Source: Methylovirgula sp963708155 | GTDB taxonomy: Bacteria > Pseudomonadota > Alphaproteobacteria > Rhizobiales > Beijerinckiaceae | Direction: 5' to 3' | Assembly: GCA_963708155.1 (NCBI GenBank) | Contig: OY970183.1 | Location: 434,001 to 498,000, forward strand | DNA length: 64,000 nucleotides | In this document: positions 44,022 through 52,941 of the stretch, one piece after another | How the letters are laid out: every line of letters starts with the position of its first letter | Position numbering within the stretch: the first letter of the stretch is position 1 | Translations under genes and position numbers: made by a program | The notes under the pieces: model-generated | Database searches by the model: none | Told to the model about the DNA's origin: nothing | The model's input: only the letters and a program-made list of their open reading frames with translations

Positions 44022-45023
44022 ATGAGAATATGCGTAATTGGCGCTGGCGCGATCGGCGGCCTGCTCGCGGCGAAACTTGCCGATGCCGGCGAAGATGTCA
44101 GCGTCATCGCACGCGGTCCACATCTTGCGGCGATCAGCGCGAACGGTCTGAAGCTCATCGAGGGCGACAAAGAGACGATCGCCAGGGTCAAAGCCTCAAG
44201 CCGTATCGCCGATGTCGGGGAGCAAGATCTCATCATCCTCGGCATGAAGGCGCATCAGGTCGCCGCCGTCGTGCGCGATCTGCCGGCGATCTATGGCCCG
44301 CGGACGAGCGTGCTGACGGCGCAGAACGGGATTCCCTGGTGGTACTTCTTCAGGCATGGCGGCCCGTATGAGGGCGCGCGGCTTGAGAGCGTCGATCCCG
44401 GCGGCGTGATCGCCGACAATCTGCCGATCGAGCGCGTCGTCGCCAGCGTCGTCTATCCGGCAGCGGAGATCGAGCGCCCCGGCGTCATCCGTCACATCGA
44501 AGGCTATCGCTTCTCGCTCGCCGAGATCGACGGCGCGCAGACGGAAAGGATCGGGAAGATCGCGGCCTCCTTTACCCACGCCGGGTTCAAGGCCCCGATC
44601 GTCAGCGACATCCGCACGGAGCTTTGGACCAAGCTCTGGGGTAACGCCACCTTCAATCCGATCAGCGCGCTCACCCATGCGACGCTCGAGGATATCTGCC
44701 GCTTCAAGCTCACCCGCGCGTTGGCGGAAGAGACGATGGGCGAGATGAAAGCCATCGGCGAGGCGCTCGGCATTCGCTTCCGTATTCCACTCAAAAAGCG
44801 CATCACCGCAACCGAAGCCGTGGGCCCGCACAAGACATCGATGCTGCAGGATGTCGAAGCCGGCCGTGGGCTTGAGGCCGATGCGCTGATCGGCTCGGTC
44901 ATCGAGCTCGGCCGTATCGTCAATGTCCCCACGCCGCATCTCGATTCGCTTTATGCGGTCGTCAAGCTTCTTGAAGAAACGCTGGCCCGTGAAAAGGGCC
45001 GCCTTATCGTTGAACCGGCCTGA
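44022..45023 (+). CDS. panE: 2-dehydropantoate 2-reductase
   Basis: 333 residues. The NADPH-binding GAGAIGG follows the start (MRICVIGAGAIGGLLAAKLA). Substrate and catalytic text: DLIILGMKAHQ, TAQNGIPWWYF, ELWTKLWGNATFNPISALTHAT (with the conserved Lys/Asn), and PHKTSMLQDVEAGRGLEADALIG, given here in parts. PanE reduces ketopantoate to pantoate for CoA synthesis. Several homologues of this larger subgroup act on other 2-oxo acids, so the pathway is not certain. It lies 25 bases upstream of an acyl-CoA ligase, suggesting an operon. I chose the ATG at 44022 over an earlier in-frame ATG at 43956, which overlaps the previous gene. Confidence 0.85.
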   Translation: MRICVIGAGAIGGLLAAKLADAGEDVSVIARGPHLAAISANGLKLIEGDKETIARVKASSRIADVGEQDLIILGMKAHQVAAVVRDLPAIYGPRTSVLTAQNGIPWWYFFRHGGPYEGARLESVDPGGVIADNLPIERVVASVVYPAAEIERPGVIRHIEGYRFSLAEIDGAQTERIGKIAASFTHAGFKAPIVSDIRTELWTKLWGNATFNPISALTHATLEDICRFKLTRALAEETMGEMKAIGEALGIRFRIPLKKRITATEAVGPHKTSMLQDVEAGRGLEADALIGSVIELGRIVNVPTPHLDSLYAVVKLLEETLAREKGRLIVEPA

Positions 45024-45048
45024 GCCGGCGCATAATTTGGAAATCGAC

Positions 45049-46566
45049 ATGGGTGCGATCCAAACCCTCAAGGAACTTCTAGCCACAGGGCGTGGCGATG
45101 CCGCTGGGATCACCGCGCCAGGCGTGCGGGAATTGACCTTCGATGCCTTCCGCAAGCTCGTCGCCGATACGGTCGCAGCGTTGAACGGTTTCGGCATCGG
45201 CCGCAACGACCGCGTCGCCATTGTCCTGCCCAACGGCCCGGAAATGGCGACGGCCTTCGTTGCCATCGCATCGGGCGCGACTGCTGCGCCGCTGAACCCG
45301 GCTTACAAGGCCGATGAGTTCGAGTTTTACATGAGCGACCTCAACTCCAAGGCGCTCGTCGTCGAGGCCGGCAGTAAATCGCCCGCGGTCGCGGTCGCGG
45401 AGAAGCTCGGCATAGCGGTGCTCGCCCTGACGCTCGATCCGAACGGTGGTGCCGGCGCCTTCACGCTCTCGGGCGGCGAGAAAAAGCCAGCCGCGAACCC
45501 GGGCTATGCCGAGAGCGAGGACATAGCGCTCATCCTGCACACATCGGGCACGACCTCGCGGCCGAAGATCGTGCCGCTGAGCCAGCGCAATGTCACCGCC
45601 TCGGCGGGGAATATCGCGACCAGCCTCGAATTCACCGACAAAGATCGCGGCCTCAACATCATGCCGCTTTTCCACATTCACGGATTAATCGCCGGCATTC
45701 TCGCGCCGCTGTTGCGCGGCGGCCAGATTTTCTGCACGCCGGGCTTCAACGCGCTGAAGTTTTTCGGATGGATGGATGATTGCAAGCCGACTTGGTATAC
45801 GGCAGTGCCGACCATGCATCAGGCAATCCTCTCCCGCGCCAGCCAAAACAAGGACGTGATCGCGCGTCACCCGCTGCGCTTCCTGCGCTCGTCCTCGGCA
45901 TCCATGCCACCGCAATTGATCGGCGAACTGGAGGCGACCTTCCACGCGCCGCTGATCGAAGCCTATGGCATGACCGAGGCCTCGCATCAGATGGCCTCCA
46001 ACCCGCTCCGCGGCAAGCGCAAGCCCGGCGCCGTCGGCCTCCCCGCTGGACCGGAAATCGGCATTATGGATGAAGACGGCAATCTGCTCGGCATCGGCGA
46101 GATTGGCGAAGTCGTCATCCGCGGCGACAATGTCACCAAGGGTTACGAGAACAATCCTTCCGCCAATGCCAGCGCTTTCACCAATGGCTGGTTCCGCACT
46201 GGCGATCAGGGCATGATCGACGCTGAGGGGCATTTGAGCCTTACCGGGCGGCTCAAGGAGATCATCAATCGCGCTGGCGAAAAAATTTCGCCGCGTGAAG
46301 TCGATGAAGCCCTCTCCGATCATCCGGCGGTGGCTCAGGTCGTGACCTTCGCACTGCCGCACGAAAAGCTCGGCGAGGAAGTCGCCGCCGCCGTCGTGTT
46401 GCGTGAAGGGCAGACCGCAACCGAAGCAGAACTGCGTAATTTTCTCTCCGAACGGCTGGCCGCGTTCAAGACGCCGCGCAAGATCGTTTTCCTGGAAGAG
46501 ATTCCGAAGGGCGCGACCGGGAAATTACAGCGCATCGGCCTCGCGCAGAAGCTCGGCCTCGCCTGA
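45049..46566 (+). CDS. AMP-forming acyl-CoA synthetase, oxalyl-CoA-synthetase-like
   Basis: 505 residues of the ANL superfamily. The P-loop is LILHTSGTTSRPKIVPLSQ (TSGTTSRPK), the A5 motif is EAYGMTEASHQM, A7 is NGWFRTGDQGMIDAEGH, A8 is GRLKEIINRAGEKISPREVDEAL, and the catalytic Lys is in PKGATGKLQR. The text PLRGKRKPGAVG and overall order resemble plant and bacterial oxalate--CoA ligases (AAE3 type). These feed oxalyl-CoA decarboxylase, which is not seen in this window. Substrate assignment is therefore tentative. It follows panE by 25 bases. Confidence 0.82.
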   Translation: MGAIQTLKELLATGRGDAAGITAPGVRELTFDAFRKLVADTVAALNGFGIGRNDRVAIVLPNGPEMATAFVAIASGATAAPLNPAYKADEFEFYMSDLNSKALVVEAGSKSPAVAVAEKLGIAVLALTLDPNGGAGAFTLSGGEKKPAANPGYAESEDIALILHTSGTTSRPKIVPLSQRNVTASAGNIATSLEFTDKDRGLNIMPLFHIHGLIAGILAPLLRGGQIFCTPGFNALKFFGWMDDCKPTWYTAVPTMHQAILSRASQNKDVIARHPLRFLRSSSASMPPQLIGELEATFHAPLIEAYGMTEASHQMASNPLRGKRKPGAVGLPAGPEIGIMDEDGNLLGIGEIGEVVIRGDNVTKGYENNPSANASAFTNGWFRTGDQGMIDAEGHLSLTGRLKEIINRAGEKISPREVDEALSDHPAVAQVVTFALPHEKLGEEVAAAVVLREGQTATEAELRNFLSERLAAFKTPRKIVFLEEIPKGATGKLQRIGLAQKLGLA

Positions 46567-46591
46567 TCGATCGCGGCTTCGGGGAATGAGA

Positions 46592-46623
46592 CGGGACGCC
46601 ATGCGGCGTCCCGCTGTGCTTTT
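46592..46623. terminator. bidirectional hairpin terminator
   Basis: CGGGACGCC (46592-46600), the loop ATGC, then CGGGACGCC inverted as GGCGTCCCG (46605-46613). This is a perfect nine-base stem, followed by a short T run (46620-46623) on the plus strand. It lies between the convergent acyl-CoA ligase and the small secreted protein gene, so it can serve both. Confidence 0.6.
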
Positions 46624-46885
46624 AGCAATTGGTTTCGGTATGCGTATGGCTGTCGCCCGTGTCTTCGTCCCGAACGGTCCGGCTACGGGTTTCGCAGCCG
46701 GTGCCCGGGCCGCCCGGCCCGACGTGCACACCGACGACACCCGGCACGCCGACGTAAGCACCCCCCGGATGCGAATCGTAATGCTCGGTATGCGTCGTCG
46801 TCGTTGTCGTATCATCCTGCGCCATCGCCGCGGACATCCACAGGATCGCGCTCGCGGCAAGCGCGAGCTTCCCTATCGTTTTCAT
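46622..46885 (-). CDS. small secreted Thr/His-rich protein
   Basis: 87 residues. The signal peptide is MKTIGKLALAASAILWMSAA with cleavage near AMA-QDD. The mature part has a Thr run (TTTTTTHTEHYDSHPGG), a Gly/Val-rich middle (YVGVPGVVGVHVGPGGPG) and a Cys near each end of the last 30 residues (GCETRSRTV and ETNC). I do not recognise a domain; similar short Thr-rich periplasmic proteins are common in Hyphomicrobiales. A longer open frame to 47143 is not used. Confidence 0.6.
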   Translation of the reverse strand: MKTIGKLALAASAILWMSAAMAQDDTTTTTTHTEHYDSHPGGAYVGVPGVVGVHVGPGGPGTGCETRSRTVRDEDTGDSHTHTETNC

Positions 46886-46974
46886 CGTCCTCTCCCTCGT
46901 TGAGAAACCGCTGGGCGCGGCCCCTTGCAGCAACGGCGTTTGCGGAATTCGGTTCCGAGCAACGCCACGCCGCG

Positions 46975-47130
46975 CTAGATCCTCCCGAGCGCAACCAGAA
47001 CGATGATGATGATGAGAATCAGCCCAAGTCCGCCGGAGGGGTAATAGCCCCAGCCTGAGGAATAAGGCCAAGTCGGCAAGCCGCCGATCAAAAGCAATAT
47101 CAGAACGATGATCAATATCGTCGAAAGCAT
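46975..47130 (-). CDS. DUF3309-type small membrane protein
   Basis: 51 residues: an N-terminal hydrophobic helix (MLSTILIIVLILLLIGGLP), the loop TWPYSSGWGYYPSGG, and a second helix (LGLILIIIIVLVALGRI). The layout and the PTWPYS.GWGY.PSGG loop fit DUF3309, a tiny two-helix envelope protein of unknown function often induced under stress. Because it is so short it is easily missed. It is followed by the Thr-rich secreted protein on the same strand. Confidence 0.75.
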   Translation of the reverse strand: MLSTILIIVLILLLIGGLPTWPYSSGWGYYPSGGLGLILIIIIVLVALGRI

Positions 47131-47217
47131 CGCCATCCTCCACCCGAGCCCATGTACTCAGGCGAGGCTAACCGCGAAGCTCGCCTTCGGGTTCCCGGCC
47201 TTCGATGGCCGAGCTTG

Positions 47218-47529
47218 CTAGATGCCGGAACCTTCGGCCTCGGGCGGTTCTGGAAGCTTTGCCGCAAGTCCCGCCGTTTTGTAAGGGGGACTCCACGATG
47301 GCAGCGGCATCCAGTTGGCGATTTCCCAATCGTCGTACATCACGACGCATTCCTGATCCGAATCCGTCGCCACCCAGCCGAATTCGCCGAACGACTTCGG
47401 CTTTGCCCAGCGCACGACATCAACATCGGACGCGCCCTGCTCTGTCGGGCGCGTGACGACGATGATGCGCGTACCATCCTTCGGCGCCGTAGTCATCGGC
47501 TGCCACTGCCCGGCTTCAACAGGAGACAT
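47218..47529 (-). CDS. uncharacterised small protein (DUF551-like opening)
   Basis: 103 residues from the ATG at 47529 (a longer frame reaches 47565). WQPMTTAPKDGTRIIVVTRP near the N-terminus matches the style of DUF551-like proteins, and the middle contains Trp-rich text (WEIANWMPLPSWSPPY). No signal peptide or membrane helix is evident. Function unknown. It stands between the DUF3309 gene and aspS on the minus strand. Confidence 0.6.
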   Translation of the reverse strand: MSPVEAGQWQPMTTAPKDGTRIIVVTRPTEQGASDVDVVRWAKPKSFGEFGWVATDSDQECVVMYDDWEIANWMPLPSWSPPYKTAGLAAKLPEPPEAEGSGI

Positions 47530-47626
47530 GAAAGGCTCCCTAATTGGCGTTCGGAATGCATGCACAATGGCAGAAACGGAGCGAATGCTGCAAGCCCGAA
47601 CCGGCGGAAAGGATCAGCGGGAATAG

Positions 47627-49448
47627 CTAATTGGGACCCTTCGTCTCCGGCAAATTCAGCCGGATGTGAAGCTCGCGCAATTGCTTGGCCGTGACCTGCG
47701 AGGGCGCGCCCATCAGCAGGTCTTCCGCCCGCTGGTTCATCGGGAAGGGCACGATCTCGCGTAGGTTCTCCTCGCCCGCCAGCAGCATGACGATGCGATC
47801 GACGCCCGGTGCGATGCCGCCATGCGGCGGCGCGCCATAATGGAACGCGCGATACATGCCGCCGAATTTCTGCTCCAGCACATCCTCGCCATAACCGGCG
47901 AGCGCGAAGGCCTTTTTCATGATGTCCGGCCGATGATTACGGATCGCGCCGGAGGACAATTCGATACCGTTGCAGACGATGTCGTATTGAAAGGCCTTGA
48001 TGCCGAGGATCGTTTCCGCATCCGCCGGATTAAGCGCGACGAAATCGTCATGCGGGAAATTCGGCATCGAGAATGGATTGTGCGAGAAATCGATCTTCTT
48101 GTCCTCGTCGTTCCACTCGTACATCGGGAAATCGACGATCCAGCAGAATTCGAACACGTCTTTTTCCGAGAGATCGAGCTCGTTGCCAATCTTGAGCCGC
48201 GCGGCGCCGGCAAGCTTCGCCGCCTTCGCCTCCTGATCGCAGACGAAGAATACCGCATCGCCCGCACCGATGCCGGCTTTGGCGGCAATTGCGTGCTGGA
48301 CATCGGCCGGGAGAAACTTCGCTATCGGTCCCTTGCCCGACAAGAATGCCGTCGGCGTCCTCGAAAACGACATAGCCGAGACCCGGCGCGCCTTCGCCAC
48401 GCGCCCAGTCGTTGAGCTTGTCGAAGAACGAGCGCGGCTGTGCGCCAGCGCCCGGCGCCGGAATCGCACGCACGATACCGCCGGCCTTGATGACATTCTT
48501 GAACGCATTGAAGGTTACGTCGTCGCGGGCGAATTCCGCCGTCACATCGGCGATGATGAGCGGATTGCGCAAATCCGGCTTGTCCGAGCCATATTTCAAC
48601 ATGGCCTCGGCATAGGGGATCAGCGGGAATTTCTGTGTGACCGGCTTGCCCTCGCCGAATTCCTCGAAAATGCCGCGCAGCACCGGCTCCACGGATGTGA
48701 AGACGTCTTCCTGCGTGACGAAGCTCATCTCGATATCGAGCTGATAGAATTCGCCAGGGCTGCGGTCGGCGCGCGCATCCTCATCGCGGAAACAGGGCGC
48801 GATCTGGAAATAGCGGTCGAAGCCCGCGACCATGAGCAATTGCTTGAACTGCTGCGGCGCCTGCGGCAGCGCGTAAAATTTGCCGGGATGCAGCCGCGAC
48901 GGCACGAGAAAGTCGCGCGCGCCTTCGGGGCTCGAAGCGGTGAGGATCGGCGTCTGGAACTCGAAGAACCCTTGCGCCTTCATCCGCGCGCGTAGGCTGT
49001 CGATGATCCGCCCGCGCAGCATGATGTTCTTGTGCAGCTTGTCGCGGCGCAGATCGAGGAAGCGATATTTGAGCCGCATGTCCTCGGGGTATTGCTGGTC
49101 GCCAAAGACCGGCAGCGGCAATTCCGCCGCCGCGCCGAGAACCTCGATGGCCGTCACATAGACTTCGATGAAGCCCGTCGGCATTTCCGGATTCTCGGTT
49201 CCGGCCGGGCGCTTGCGCACGATGCCATCGATGCGCACCACCCATTCCGAGCGCAAGGTTTCCGCCAGCTTAAAGGCCGGCGAATCCGGATCGACGACAC
49301 ATTGCGTGATCCCGTAATGGTCGCGCAGGTCAATGAAGAGAACCCCGCCGTGGTCGCGGATGCGGTGACACCAGCCGGCAAGTCTGATTTCGGCATTGGC
49401 CTGCGCCTCGCGCAAGTCGCCGCACGTGTGAGTCCGATAGCGATGCAT
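47627..49448 (-). CDS. aspS: aspartyl-tRNA synthetase (one frame break)
   Basis: AspS charges tRNA-Asp. The N-terminal OB-fold is YRTHTCGDLREAQANAEIRLAGW with GVLFIDLRDHYGITQCVV. Class II motifs: motif 1 near QGFFEFQTPILTASSPEGARD, motif 2 PCFRDEDARADRSPGEFYQLD, and motif 3 PHGGIAPGVDRIVMLL. The bacterial insertion domain lies between motifs 2 and 3. One extra G near 48345 breaks the frame between DGILVG and KGPIAKFLPADV; removing it gives about 606 residues, normal for bacterial AspS. The stop is at 47627. Confidence 0.94.
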
Positions 49449-49494
49449 GTCCTGTCACATCAAAGGCGCCGCGCAAGGCGTCGCGCCGCGTCCA

Positions 49495-50064
49495 CTATTT
49501 GTTGAAAGCTTCATAGGCGTTGCCGAAGCCGCGCAGGCTCATCGGCAAGCCAACTTCGTCGCCAGCGGCATCGCGGAAGACGATCTTGCCGTCGGTATCG
49601 AGACCGCTCCAATGCGCAACCGCAGCAGGGCTCATCTCGGCAGAAGCGATGCAGGCGCCCGGGATGCAGCGTTGCCACTCAAGCTCCAAACCCCATTTGT
49701 CATCCTTATCGGTCCGGATATGCACCGTGCTCGGGAAGGATATGTTGGTCGGCAAAATCACGACAATGCTCAGTGGATCGCTGAGATGGCGCCGGCCGAC
49801 CGAAATCTTCGCAATGGGCTTGCCGCTCTCGGTCTGAATGGTCTCGGAAATCTCGCAGGTGGGTTCCGCGCCTTCCACGCTGGAGGCCTCGCAACGCAAG
49901 GACCAGGAGCCATAGGCTTTCGAGGTCACGCCGGGATGCAATTCTAATTTTTCATGCTTTTCCGGCTTCGCGGCCTCGGGGGGCGGATTTGCCGTTTCCG
50001 CGCGAACAGGCGCGGCCAGACCGGCGATCAGAAGGCAGGCGGGAAAGAGGAGTTTGACGGACAT
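49495..50064 (-). CDS. invasion-associated locus B (IalB) family protein
   Basis: 189 residues with a signal peptide (MSVKLLFPACLLIAGLAAP, cleavage near VRAET). The IalB fold is visible as GSWSLRCEASSVEGAEPTCE, ISVGRRHLSDPLSIVVILPTN, KWGLELEWQRCIPGACIASAEM and SLRGFGNAYEAFNK, here in parts. Conserved cysteine pairs are present. Periplasmic IalB proteins help erythrocyte entry in Bartonella, but most homologues are in free-living bacteria and their role is unknown. A start at 50103 is possible but less likely. It is divergent from rnd. Confidence 0.85.
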   Translation of the reverse strand: MSVKLLFPACLLIAGLAAPVRAETANPPPEAAKPEKHEKLELHPGVTSKAYGSWSLRCEASSVEGAEPTCEISETIQTESGKPIAKISVGRRHLSDPLSIVVILPTNISFPSTVHIRTDKDDKWGLELEWQRCIPGACIASAEMSPAAVAHWSGLDTDGKIVFRDAAGDEVGLPMSLRGFGNAYEAFNK

Positions 50065-50176
50065 GAGAACCGGGCGCTCCGCGGGTTGGGCGGCGCCTTC
50101 CATATACGAGAAAATGGCAGATCGATAGCCCGCCCAAAGGCTGGAAGCCGGCGCGCCTTTCCAGTATCAGACTGAA

Positions 50177-51355
50177 ATGAGCTTGATTACGAAGAATCGC
50201 GACCTGGCGGATGTCTGCCGCCGCCTGGCAAACCACCCGTTCATCACAGTCGATACGGAATTCCTGCGGGAAACGACTTTCTGGCCCCAGCTCTGCGTCG
50301 TGCAACTGGCCTCGCCCGAAGAAGCAGTCGCCGTCGACGCTCTCGCCGAAGGCATTGATCTTTCACCCGTTTTCGCATTGATGGCGGATCCGAAGATCGT
50401 CAAAGTCTTCCATGCCGCCCGGCAAGACATTGAGATCATTTGGAATCTCGCCCGCCTGATCCCGGCGCCGCTATTCGACACCCAGGTCGCCGCGATGGTC
50501 TGCGGCTTCGGCGACCAGATCGCCTATGGCGAGCTTGTCCAGGCCGTCTGCAAGGTGGCGCTCGACAAATCTTCACGCTTTACCGACTGGTCGCGGCGGC
50601 CCTTATCGGAGGCGCAGGTCACCTATGCCATCGCGGACGTGACCTATCTGCGCGATATCTATCTGGCGCTGCACAAGCGGCTCGAATCGACGGGACGGCT
50701 CTCCTGGCTCGACGACGAGATGGCACAGCTCACGTCTCCCGACGTTTATGAGCAGCATCCCGAGCGGGCGTGGGAAAGGTTTCGCGCCCGGGCGCGGCGT
50801 CCGCGCGACCTCGCCGTACTGATGGAGCTCGCCGCCTGGCGCGAGGCCGAGGCGCAGAGCCGCGACGTGCCGCGCGGCCGCGTGCTGAAGGACGATGTAT
50901 TGATCGAGATCGCCACGGCGGCGCCGCGGACAGCGGACGAGCTCAGCAATCTGCGCGCCTTCCCGCGCGGCATGGAGCGCTCGCGCGCCGGCGCCGACAT
51001 TCTCGCCGCCATCCAGCGCGGTCTCGCCCGCGATCCGAAAACCTTGCCGAAAATCGAACGCGAGCGGCGCAACGGCAATGGCGCGACGGTCGAACTGTTG
51101 AAAGTTCTGCTGCGTCAGGTCAGCGAGGCGCATGGCGTCGCCGCGAAAATGATCGCCACGGTCGAAGACCTCGAAACTCTGGCCGCCACGCCACGCGCTA
51201 AAATTCCGGCGTTGGCGGGCTGGCGCTACGAGATTTTCGGCGCGAAGGCGCTCGAGCTCATCGACGGCCGCCTCGCGCTGACGCTCGAAAAAGGCAAGGT
51301 CGTCACCCTCGAATGGCAGGACACGCCGGAGAGCGTAGCCGCCGCAGCACGGTGA
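50177..51355 (+). CDS. rnd: ribonuclease D
   Basis: 392 residues of the DEDDy 3'-5' exoribonuclease family, which trims tRNA precursors. Exo I is FITVDTEFLRETTFWP (Asp and Glu), exo II is VFHAARQDIEIIW (Asp), and exo III is YAIADVTYLRDIY (Tyr and Asp). The HRDC-type C-terminal domains are evident in LRAFPRGMERSRAGADILAA and the last ~120 residues. The start MSLITKNRDL is well placed in the divergent region with the IalB gene. The stop is six bases from the convergent ppx stop. Confidence 0.94.
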   Translation: MSLITKNRDLADVCRRLANHPFITVDTEFLRETTFWPQLCVVQLASPEEAVAVDALAEGIDLSPVFALMADPKIVKVFHAARQDIEIIWNLARLIPAPLFDTQVAAMVCGFGDQIAYGELVQAVCKVALDKSSRFTDWSRRPLSEAQVTYAIADVTYLRDIYLALHKRLESTGRLSWLDDEMAQLTSPDVYEQHPERAWERFRARARRPRDLAVLMELAAWREAEAQSRDVPRGRVLKDDVLIEIATAAPRTADELSNLRAFPRGMERSRAGADILAAIQRGLARDPKTLPKIERERRNGNGATVELLKVLLRQVSEAHGVAAKMIATVEDLETLAATPRAKIPALAGWRYEIFGAKALELIDGRLALTLEKGKVVTLEWQDTPESVAAAAR

Positions 51356-51361
51356 CGCAGC

Positions 51362-52941
51362 CTAGACCGCCTCGGCCGCGCCATTGCCTGGCCCGTTGGC
51401 CGTCTTGGCATTGGCGCCGATCTGTATCGCCGGCTCGCGGCCGACGAGCTTGGCGAGCTGCTTGAGGCGATTGCTCAGCCGTTCGCTGACGAGATCGGCA
51501 AGGTCGGGCGGCAAAGTGAGAACGAGCTTGCCCTTGGCCGCGAGAAGCGGCGTGCGGATCAGGACATCCGCGATTCCCGCCGAGATGACATAGGCGATAC
51601 GCATCGCACCGGCGAGCAGACGGGCGCGATCGAGCAGACGCGGCGGAAGATGCGCGCGAATCTGCGGATTCACATCGGCATCCAGCCCAAGATAGCGGTA
51701 GGACATGGTGAGCGCGAGGAAGCACCGTCCCGGATGATCGATGCCGGTAAACGCACCATTCACCACAATGTTGAGACTCTGCTCGCTGCGATAGTCGGGG
51801 TGGGCGCGCCAGTTGACGTCGGCAAGCAGGCAGGCGGCATGACGAAGCCGTTTATCCTCGGCGCTTTCCTCAAGCCGCAAGGAGTCCATGAAGCCATCGG
51901 TCCAATGCCGCAGATCCTCGGCATGGCGCGGCGAACGCGAATAGGCGTCATTGAACATCTGCGCGCTGAAGATGAGCGGATCGAGCCGCTGCTCGGCGCT
52001 CGACAATTGCTCGTAGAGAAGCCCCTCGCGTACGCCGGAAGCGGAGATCGTCACCTGCTTGGGTTGCGCCTTGCGGATGATTTCGTCGAGCACGATCGCG
52101 CCATAGGCGAGCAACGGACGCCGGGCCGGAGTCACCGCCTCGACGGCGACCAGCGCCTCGGCATTGACGCGCTCGACAAGGCCGGCGAAGTCCGCGGCCT
52201 CGCGTGCGGGGATATTGTAGCCATGCATGATGCTCAGCAGATAATTGCGCTGGCGCATATGCAGCTTGGCGAGCGCGCGCCAGGTGCCGCCCACGGCATA
52301 GAGCGTGCGGCCGCGCAGGCGCGTCAGCAGCTTGGCCTCTTCCAAGCTGCCTCCTGAGCGATCTTCGCCGCAGCGCGCAGCGACTGGTTGGACGCATCCA
52401 TCAGCGAGAGGCCGCCGAGCGGCAGCGTGATCCCCTTGCCGACCTTTGTGCCCTTGATCTCGATCAGTTCGAGCGAGCCGCCGCCAAGATCGGCGACAAT
52501 GCCGTCCGGCTCATGAAAACCTGAGATGACGCCCAGAGCCGAAAGCTCGGCCTCGCGGCGGCCCGACAGCAACATGACCGGCGCGCCGACAGCGGCGCTC
52601 GCTTCGGCGACAAAGGCAGGCCCGTTCGTGGCGTCGCGCGCGGCGGCGGTCGCGAAAGCATAGACCTGCTGCACATCCATGATCCTGATGAGCGTCCCAT
52701 AACGCCGCAGCGCGGCGAGCGCCTTGGCCACGCTGGCGGCCGAAAGCTCGCCCGTCTTGGCGACGCCGTTGCCTAGGCCGCAGAGGGCCTTCTCGTTGAA
52801 GATCGGCGTCGGCGCCCGCGTCAGTCCGTCATAGGCGACGAGGCGCACCGAATTCGAGCCGATATCGACGACCGCGACCGGCCCTTTCACCTCCGGGCGC
52901 AGCGGCGTCGGCGCAAATAATTTGGGCATCAACAGGTTCAC
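51362..52941 (-). CDS. ppx: exopolyphosphatase, Ppx/GppA type (one frame break)
   Basis: Ppx removes phosphate from the ends of polyphosphate, or hydrolyses pppGpp. The N-terminal ASKHA-fold text is VAVVDIGSNSVRLVAYDG, then FATAAARDATNGPAF and GIVADLGGGSLELIEI. After one break near 52345 the second half continues with YAVGGTWRALAKLHMRQ, SASGVREGLLYE and the C-terminal helical domain. I start at the GTG at 52941, which overlaps the ppk stop (GTGA). An ATG four codons later is an alternative. Pairing with ppk is typical, and rnd is convergent. Confidence 0.9.
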
